64,000 nt of DNA, taken from an uncultured Bacteroides sp. GTDB lineage: Bacteria > Bacteroidota > Bacteroidia > Bacteroidales > Bacteroidaceae. A program made the translations under genes and the position numbers. Under the pieces are notes generated by a model. That model was not told the DNA's origin. It saw only the letters and a program-made list of their open reading frames with translations, and did no database searches. Shown piece by piece: positions 56,850 through 64,000 of the stretch. Where the stretch lies: contig CALUJC010000012.1 of assembly GCA_944320865.1 (NCBI GenBank), forward strand, positions 1 to 64,000, read 5' to 3'. Within the stretch, counting starts at the first letter, position 1. Every line of letters begins with the position of its first letter.

Positions 56850-58278
56850 GTTGTGATTTGCTTTCAAATTTGTACCTTTGAGTAGTGAGAAACATTTTGA
56901 TGTTGTACACCGCCCGGTCCATGTAGTTGTGATTTGCTTTCAAATGTCTATCTTTGTGCAGTGAGAAACATCAAAGTGCGTTATTATGCCGTTGGCGAAT
57001 ATGTTGTGATTTGCTTTCAAATGTCTATCTTTGTGCAGTGAGAAACATCATTTGCGCTATTGTGATTGGCAGAAGGATTGTTGTGATTTGCTTTCAAATG
57101 TCTATCTTTGTGCAGTGAGAAACATCAGCACCAATAGCATTACCAACAACTTGAGAGTTGTGATTTGCTTTCAAATGTCTATCTTTGTGCAGTGAGAAAC
57201 ATCGTTAAGTCTTTGGAAGCTTCTTCTGCTATTGTTGTGATTTGCTTTCAAATGTCTATCTTTGTGCAGTGAGAAACATCAGCAGTAAAATTTCGTTTAG
57301 CAGACAAATCGTTGTGATTTGCTTTCAAATGTCTATCTTTGTGCAGTGAGAAACATCATATATATCCGATGTCATACGAACAGAATGGTTGTGATTTGCT
57401 TTCAAATGTCTATCTTTGTGCAGTGAGAAACATCACCCAAACGAGTTTTAGGACGTTCTTCATTGTTGTGATTTGCTTTCAAATGTCTATCTTTGTGCAG
57501 TGAGAAACATCTTGATTTAGTTTCACTCAACCTGTCTTGTAGTTGTGATTTGCTTTCAAATGTCTATCTTTGTGCAGTGAGAAACATCCGTTACGCAATC
57601 GGTTGTTTTCTTCCTGAGTTGTGATTTGCTTTCAAATGTCTATCTTTGTGCAGTGAGAAACATCAATCGTAACAGCTATATAAACTTTATAATAGTTGTG
57701 ATTTGCTTTCAAATGTCTATCTTTGTGCAGTGAGAAACATCATTTTAGGTGTGGCAGTTTGCACAGGTTAGTTGTGATTTGCTTTCAAATGTCTATCTTT
57801 GTGCAGTGAGAAACATCACCAAGATTTTCAAAGACAAGCTGGCGTATGTTGTGATTTGCTTTCAAATGTCTATCTTTGTGCAGTGAGAAACATCAAAACC
57901 AAAGAAATTCACACCATCGCTATTGTTGTGATTTGCTTTCAAATGTCTATCTTTGTGCAGTGAGAAACATCAGCCGTGAAATTACGTTTAGCAGACAAGT
58001 CGTTGTGATTTGCTTTCAAATGTCTATCTTTGTGCAGTGAGAAACATCAATAATACTCTACGTTTCATATCAATAAGGGTTGTGATTTGCTTTCAAATGT
58101 CTATCTTTGTGCAGTGAGAAACATCTGCATGTGATTACCCTTAATATTCCATGTGTTGTGATTTGCTTTCAAATGTCTATCTTTGTGCAGTGAGAAACAT
58201 CAGAAATCAAATCACGATTAATATCGCCATTGTTGTGATTTGCTTTCAAATGTCTATCTTTGTGCAGTGAGAAACATC
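56850..58278 (+). CRISPR. Type II-C CRISPR array, 19 repeats and 18 spacers
   Basis: Repeats are 47 bp. The first (56850-56896) is divergent in its middle and 3' end; 18 further copies from 56926-56972 to 58232-58278 look identical. Spacers are 29 or 30 bp. Each repeat begins GTTGTGATTTGCTTTCAAAT, the part that pairs with the tracrRNA, and contains GTTG-N19-TATCTTTG, a Bacteroides promoter that would start transcription about 9 nt before the next spacer. The decayed copies at the left mark the old end; new spacers were presumably added at the right, beside cas2. Spacers at 57281 and 57972 are near-copies. Confidence 0.97.
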
Positions 58279-58343
58279 TCAATCTCTGTATAGCTTTGAA
58301 TTACAGACTGATAAGGGTTTAGTTTGAAATGAAAAAATGATGT

Positions 58344-58351
58344 TATCTTTG
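58344..58351 (+). promoter_or_regulatory. Orphan -7 box between array and cas2
   Basis: TATCTTTG on the plus strand with TTTG 17 nt upstream (58323-58326). There is no gene on this strand here, so a transcript would run antisense into cas2. Could be part of the leader. Confidence 0.35.
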
Positions 58352-58359
58352 GATACATG

Positions 58360-58379
58360 ATCCCGCCAATGTGCGGGAT
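58360..58379. terminator. Hairpin between CRISPR array and cas2
   Basis: ATCCCGC (58360-58366) pairs with GCGGGAT (58373-58379). The T run is poor on both strands; it may still mark the end of the cas transcript. Confidence 0.4.
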
Positions 58380-58388
58380 TATGTGTTT

Positions 58389-59656
<1,268 letters not shown>

Positions 59657-59671
59657 AGTCTCACCTCTTTT

Positions 59672-62600
59672 TTAATATTCACCTACTGCTACAATCTGCC
59701 CGATATGGTTGATTCGGACTTTTACAATGCCTTTTAAACCATTTTCATTTCGAATTCTTTTCCAAGTAATATCGCGCAAACTATTGTTATCCACTACCGT
59801 GGTTTCTAAATGATGTCTGAATTTATAATCCTTTTTCGTTAATGCCTGCACTCGGAATAAATTAGGGCTAATCAAAGCATAATTCTCAGGATTCTTTAAA
59901 TCCATCTCTTCAGGATTAAAACCTGTAGCCGGATTAGGGAATACAAAGTATTCATTCTGCTTCATAGTGAATAAGAATTGCCAACCCTCTTCCTGTTTAT
60001 ATTCCTTATCTATGACAGGAAGATGCTGATTGGCCCGTTCCACGGCCTCATAGAAGGAGACAATATGTTCTTGCCAATTACCGGAAGCATCACAGAAGAT
60101 TGCCACATGATGGTTGTTGTTTGTGTTGACGAAATCCACCGGCTGTTTCTGTCCTGCTTCATTCAATATTAGCTCACCTGCCATGTCCTTTTTGTCGTGC
60201 AGGGCCACAGCATTACTTACCCCTGTGATAGTGACACGCTTGATGGCTATGCGTTTCTCCTCATTCAGCCAAATGGGATTCTCTTCCAAATTGACAAAAG
60301 CCTTCTTGGGGTCATTGCCATACGTCTGCAGGCGTTGTTTCAGTATCTCCCGGATTCTCTTGTCCACCACTTTGTCCACATTCAAATCTTTATTAACATC
60401 TTTGCGGATTGTGTATATCGTTTCCTGGCGAACTGTCTTTACTTTCATCGGCACCATTGTACAGTTATCCTCCAAGTACAAAGGATTCTTATCCAACGAA
60501 TTCTTGCCGGTAAAAGCCTTCTTGGTATCGCCGCCGAAAGCATCTAACCTCCGTAATAAAGCGTTTCGGTATTGTTGGTTACATACATGAGCTATCTGTC
60601 CGTAACCGAAATTACCGCCCACCTTTTCATATGTGGTCACATAACACCGTATGGATCCATAAACTGTTTCGTTGTGCAACTGACCACGTGGCGTGAGCTG
60701 TACAATATTCAATGTTCCGCCCTGCTTCCGTTTCAACTTGTTTATATTGCGGGTCACCACCTTGTTCTTTGCCTTGACAGATACCAAGATGTGCTCCAAA
60801 TGCCTTTTGGCTTCGTTTCTGAAATTGATGAAAGGTGCTTTGAACCGCAGTTTGTTGTGGTTGTCACGAAACAATTCTTTCTGCTCAATACCGTAAATGC
60901 TACCCGTCTTATCGCTACGAGCATTCATATTATTGAGATATTGGATATAACTCGGTTTGGTGAAAGCGATGACCAGTGCGTCCATAGCGTGGTGGCGATG
61001 GTCATTTCGTTTCGTCCAATCCTTGATGCATCTGATGCGACGACCATCCTTATTGGGCCATTCTTCGGTCAAGCCCAATTTATCGTATTTATCCCAATTA
61101 AGTTCCTGCATCACATTTATTAATCCCCAATCTTTGCGCAAACGGTCTGTAACTGCGCCTGTGGTCGCGGTCACTGCGGGTACCAATTCCTCCAGGATCT
61201 CATGCGCCTTTCGGGCGATGTACTGCGTGTCGCGTAAATCGCGATTGAGGAAATCAGTGGGGATGTCGCTCGCCTTCATCAGCAGATTCTTGCGCTTGGA
61301 CCAGCTGATGGCACCATTCTCATACAGGTCGTTCACCCGTTTCTTATAATCCGCTACGCCATCCGCGCCATATTTTCTTTCCACATAGTTGATGGCTGTC
61401 AAGTCGTCCTTCTCTATGTTGACCGCGTGTGCCTCCAAGGTCTTGTTGGAAAAGGAGTCGTCAAACAGTCGGGCCTTCGGGACAATGTGTTCTATGTCAA
61501 ATTCCTTGCCGAACAATTTCTCCCTCGAGATATAGGTATTGGAGTAGAGTGTTTTATAGCCATTGCCCCTAAGTTCTTCATACAATTTATAGCGAATGAT
61601 GTCGTTACGACTCACATGGGCGATGCCGAACTCAGCCTGCAGCATGGCCTTGATTCTCTCGTTCTCAGCCGTGGCCTTTGCGATGTCCACAGTCTTTTGT
61701 TCTCGTTCTTTGGCGCTTTTCTTCAATTCACGTGCCATCTCCACCCGTATCTCGTCCGGCTTTCCATAGACATTCACTACTTGATTCACTACGTTAATCA
61801 TCTGATTCAGGATTTTTTCCACTACAGGATTCCGCAGGCTGTTGTGCGGCAACAGGGACAGGTGATCCTTGCATTCCTTGTTCTTCAATTCGTCTGCCGT
61901 CAACGAGCGCTTGGAATGACGGTACTCGGCCGCTTCACAAGCCGCACTATACTGCAGACCCTCGCGCATATGAGGCAAAAGTTTACTGATGGCCTTGGCA
62001 CTCAGGTTACCGTAATCGGATGGGAAAGTGACATTAACCAGCACTTTGGCATATTCTTTTTCGCAATGCAACAGGGTTGCGATTTTCTCCACCAATCCTT
62101 CAGTGCCAGATGCAGCCTTGCCATCATCATACGAATAGAGCAAGTGCCAAAGTCGGAAAGCATCCTGCTTCCCCATCTCTTTGTTTGGCAGTGATGTGTC
62201 ATAAGTCAACACAGAAGTGTTGAAACCCAAGCCTCCGAATACGCCCTCCACTATATCCTGCACTTGGCTGGCAGACATCTTGCTAAAGTCATGCTCGCCA
62301 TGACCGCTCATAGCGATGATGGTTTGATAAGCGGCAAACAAAGCAGCTTGTGTGGCATTGCCCTCTATCTTGTCACGATTCAAATTCCACGCTTTGGCTT
62401 TCAATGACAGCACTTTCAAGGCTTCAGCTTTGCTCAAACTCTTCTTGATAGACAATTCGGCATACAAGGCAGCTTTCTCCTCCGCATATAGGGGACGCTT
62501 TTCGCCCGTATCTTCATTGCAAATAAGCAAATCGTTCAACACCTGCCAAATCTTGAATTCCTGGAATAGGAATGACGATTTGGGGCATACTTTAGGACTG

Positions 62601-63787
62601 ACTGTCACCGTATGTGGCTGACCATCCTTCGTATAAGTCAGCGTGCGACTCTCGAGTTCACAACAAGCTACCAAACCTTTTTGACTTTTCAAAGCACGCT
62701 GATAGAAAATGACCATATCTCTGATTTCTTTCTTGCGCTGAGGAGTAAGTTCGGGATGGAATTTGACTTGTGTTTCCCAAATAATTTCAAACTCATCCAA
62801 ATAGTCCTGCCGATAGAAAACCTTATTTTTCAAACTCTTTGAAGAATCCTTATCTAGCTGCGCCACCAAATACTGACCGACAGTTTGGTGATTGAAATGC
62901 AGTGCCTTGCTACGGTCACTGATTTCACCCAAATAACCACCTGAATTGGCAATGGCGGCATTTACCTCGCACAACGCAGTAGCCACATCTGTTATGTCCA
63001 ACTGATCATTCAAAGCAGACGAACGCAAAGCATACAGATTCAGTTGTTTGTCTTTACCTTTCACATCGGAAGTATAAATACTATATCGTTCCTTGAAAGC
63101 CGCTGCCGTGACTCTGCTGCTCTTCCCGCGTACAGAATCCTTGAAAGCATCTGTCAGAATTTTAGGATAGAACCGGCTTTGATAAGCCCAAATCCTGTCA
63201 AACTCTTCCAGCAAATCCGAACGATAAAAAGAAGGGATGTATTTCTTTTGCGCCAAAAGACGGGCATAGACATATTCACCAGGAGTCTGTCCACTGTCAT
63301 ACAACTCCTTAGCTATTGCCATGCCGTCAATCATTAGTCCCTCTTCCTGCGACTTAGCCTTGCGGCTGCTTTTATATCCGCGTTTCTTGTTAATCATCAA
63401 TAATACCCGTGCAAACTGCTCCAATGTTATTTCTTCTGAAGCCGCCTTGGCCCTCAGACGGTAGATTTCAAAAGTGCTGCGATTCCCGCACTCATACAAG
63501 GGAGTATTCGCATTTATCCACCCATATTCACGTAGAAGGTTGACAAGAGCGGAGCGGCGTAATTTGTAACGCTGAAGGTTGCGACGCATACTCCGCTTTA
63601 ATGTCCTGTCTGCATTCGTAGTAATACTTTTGCCATTTTCAAAATTCTGCTGTTCATCTATTGTTAATGGGTTGACTCGTGTTCCTATGGTTACAATTGA
63701 TGAATATTCTCCTGCCTTTTCTGCTTCGTTTACTAAAGCCCAGCCGATGCTGCCGATGCCTAAGTCTAATCCTAATATTTTTTTCAT
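59672..63787 (-). CDS. cas9: CRISPR-associated endonuclease Cas9, type II-C
   Basis: A 1371-residue Cas9, the RNA-guided nuclease. RuvC-I is GLDLGIGSIGWAL (Asp8). The arginine-rich bridge helix is ADRTLKRSMRRNLQRYKLRR (about 59-78), and a helical recognition lobe follows. RuvC-II is DEIRVEMARE (Glu683). The HNH domain has DIEHIVPKARLFDD (His767) and Asn790, and RuvC-III is HHAMDALVIAF (His933, Asp936). The C-terminal ~400 residues are the wedge and PAM-interacting parts; the PAM cannot be read from sequence. All catalytic residues are intact. A TATCTTTG promoter lies at 63845-63852 (minus). Confidence 0.97.
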   Translation of the reverse strand: MKKILGLDLGIGSIGWALVNEAEKAGEYSSIVTIGTRVNPLTIDEQQNFENGKSITTNADRTLKRSMRRNLQRYKLRRSALVNLLREYGWINANTPLYECGNRSTFEIYRLRAKAASEEITLEQFARVLLMINKKRGYKSSRKAKSQEEGLMIDGMAIAKELYDSGQTPGEYVYARLLAQKKYIPSFYRSDLLEEFDRIWAYQSRFYPKILTDAFKDSVRGKSSRVTAAAFKERYSIYTSDVKGKDKQLNLYALRSSALNDQLDITDVATALCEVNAAIANSGGYLGEISDRSKALHFNHQTVGQYLVAQLDKDSSKSLKNKVFYRQDYLDEFEIIWETQVKFHPELTPQRKKEIRDMVIFYQRALKSQKGLVACCELESRTLTYTKDGQPHTVTVSPKVCPKSSFLFQEFKIWQVLNDLLICNEDTGEKRPLYAEEKAALYAELSIKKSLSKAEALKVLSLKAKAWNLNRDKIEGNATQAALFAAYQTIIAMSGHGEHDFSKMSASQVQDIVEGVFGGLGFNTSVLTYDTSLPNKEMGKQDAFRLWHLLYSYDDGKAASGTEGLVEKIATLLHCEKEYAKVLVNVTFPSDYGNLSAKAISKLLPHMREGLQYSAACEAAEYRHSKRSLTADELKNKECKDHLSLLPHNSLRNPVVEKILNQMINVVNQVVNVYGKPDEIRVEMARELKKSAKEREQKTVDIAKATAENERIKAMLQAEFGIAHVSRNDIIRYKLYEELRGNGYKTLYSNTYISREKLFGKEFDIEHIVPKARLFDDSFSNKTLEAHAVNIEKDDLTAINYVERKYGADGVADYKKRVNDLYENGAISWSKRKNLLMKASDIPTDFLNRDLRDTQYIARKAHEILEELVPAVTATTGAVTDRLRKDWGLINVMQELNWDKYDKLGLTEEWPNKDGRRIRCIKDWTKRNDHRHHAMDALVIAFTKPSYIQYLNNMNARSDKTGSIYGIEQKELFRDNHNKLRFKAPFINFRNEAKRHLEHILVSVKAKNKVVTRNINKLKRKQGGTLNIVQLTPRGQLHNETVYGSIRCYVTTYEKVGGNFGYGQIAHVCNQQYRNALLRRLDAFGGDTKKAFTGKNSLDKNPLYLEDNCTMVPMKVKTVRQETIYTIRKDVNKDLNVDKVVDKRIREILKQRLQTYGNDPKKAFVNLEENPIWLNEEKRIAIKRVTITGVSNAVALHDKKDMAGELILNEAGQKQPVDFVNTNNNHHVAIFCDASGNWQEHIVSFYEAVERANQHLPVIDKEYKQEEGWQFLFTMKQNEYFVFPNPATGFNPEEMDLKNPENYALISPNLFRVQALTKKDYKFRHHLETTVVDNNSLRDITWKRIRNENGLKGIVKVRINHIGQIVAVGEY

Positions 63788-63844
63788 GTTCGGATATCAT
63801 TTGTTTCTAAGGAGGTTATCTTGGTTTAAATTTAAAGTTTTGTC

Positions 63845-63852
63845 CAAAGATA
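63845..63852 (-). promoter_or_regulatory. -7 box of the cas operon
   Basis: TATCTTTG on the minus strand, 58 nt before the cas9 ATG, diverging from the tracrRNA promoter. Confidence 0.65.
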
Positions 63853-63871
63853 CGAAAAAAGATATAATGTA

Positions 63872-63902
63872 ATTGTATTGTGCGATTTTTTTATTACTTT
63901 TG
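63872..63902 (+). promoter_or_regulatory. tracrRNA promoter
   Basis: ATTG (63872-63875), 19 nt, TACTTTTG (63895-63902). Predicts a start near 63909, just before the anti-repeat. Confidence 0.7.
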
Positions 63903-63908
63903 CCGTAC

Positions 63909-63988
63909 AAATTTGAAGCAAATCACAATAAGGATTATTCCGTTGTGAAAACATTAGGTTCCCTCGTCCTTTAACGGGGGATTTTTTT
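63909..63988 (+). ncRNA. tracrRNA
   Basis: The anti-repeat ATTTGAAGCAAATCACAAT (63911-63929) is complementary, apart from one bulged base, to the first 20 nt of the CRISPR repeat. A nexus-like stretch (AAGGATTATTCCGTTGTG) follows. The 3' end is an intrinsic terminator: TCCCTCGT (63960-63967) pairs with ACGGGGGA (63974-63981) with one G-T pair, then a T run. It is transcribed divergently from cas9. About 80 nt, so a short tracrRNA. Needed with Cas9 for crRNA pairing and cutting. Confidence 0.9.
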
Positions 63989-63990
63989 AT

Positions 63991-63998
63991 TACCTTTG
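63991..63998 (+). promoter_or_regulatory. -7 box at the right edge
   Basis: TACCTTTG directly after the tracrRNA terminator, pointing out of the window; presumably the promoter of the next gene. Confidence 0.5.
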
Positions 63999-64000
63999 CG

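Noticed and set aside
59657-59671. A csn2 or cas4 gene that would make the system II-A or II-B
   Set aside because: Only cas9, cas1 and cas2 are present, with 15 bp or less between them.

Overview
The window reads as chromosome of a gut Bacteroidales bacterium, most like Bacteroides or a close relative; I cannot name a species. The pointers are: promoters of the Bacteroidetes type (a TAnnTTTG -7 box, often with a TTG-containing -33 box about 19 nt upstream) before many genes; many SPII lipoproteins; LpxB; six-bladed beta-propeller, DUF4153, DUF349 and DUF6078 families; and a type II-C CRISPR-Cas9 locus whose oldest repeat remnant resembles the Bacteroides fragilis repeat. Most genes are G+C-rich. 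One gene (45.4-47.3 kb) is strikingly A+T-rich and sits beside two short inverted-repeat elements.

Layout. 0-4.2 kb: an S41 peptidase, a PIN-type toxin-antitoxin pair, an alpha/beta-hydrolase and a RhuM-like protein, with a duplicated 65-bp promoter/operator. 4.2-9.6 kb: a LuxR regulator, a CopA copper ATPase with a fused C-terminal metal-binding domain, an AraC regulator carrying its own CxxC metal-binding domain, and a beta-propeller lipoprotein. 9.7-12.7 kb: yraN-birA-lipoprotein-MATE run. 12.8-16.3 kb: a 3-keto-sugar type catabolic operon (Gfo/Idh dehydrogenase, DUF1080 hydrolase, TIM-barrel isomerase). 16.5-28.2 kb: housekeeping genes (surE, lpxB, cdsA, ftsH, rsfS, tRNA-Gln, DUF349, mgtE, rsmA, a flippase-like membrane protein). 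28.2-30.4 kb: repeats, a lipoprotein and a regulator remnant. 30.4-38.6 kb: a dipeptidase, an operon of three tiny related peptides, and a 1922-residue alpha-2-macroglobulin. 38.6-44.8 kb: an Ntn-hydrolase of the bile-salt/penicillin acylase family, a YciO/Sua5 protein, a Pif1-like helicase, a HAD phosphatase, a MenA-like prenyltransferase and a CAAX-type protease. 44.8-47.3 kb: the A+T-rich island with a WG-repeat protein. 47.5-56.7 kb: fabD, a DUF362 ferredoxin-like protein, an ECF S component, purM, prfA, a DUF4153 protein, pyrF and small proteins. 56.8-64 kb: CRISPR array, cas2, cas1, cas9 and tracrRNA.

Two things stand out as not explained by known features. First, at least nine intergenic sites carry short tandem arrays with a rigid pitch (11, 22, 23 or 24 bp). 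In the clearest ones a conserved locus-specific word of 11-13 bp alternates with a variable 11-bp gap. Each array has its own word, although two share one. Seven begin within about 65 nt of a stop codon, and six of those within about 22 nt. Second, three consecutive 24-31-residue basic peptides (32.16-32.60 kb), alignable to one another, lie between their own promoter and terminator.

The CRISPR locus is self-consistent. Every full repeat carries a correctly spaced Bacteroides promoter, so each crRNA can start just before its spacer. The tracrRNA anti-repeat matches the first 20 nt of the repeat. Two spacers differ at four positions, all synonymous in one reading frame, and so look like captures of two variants of one phage coding sequence.
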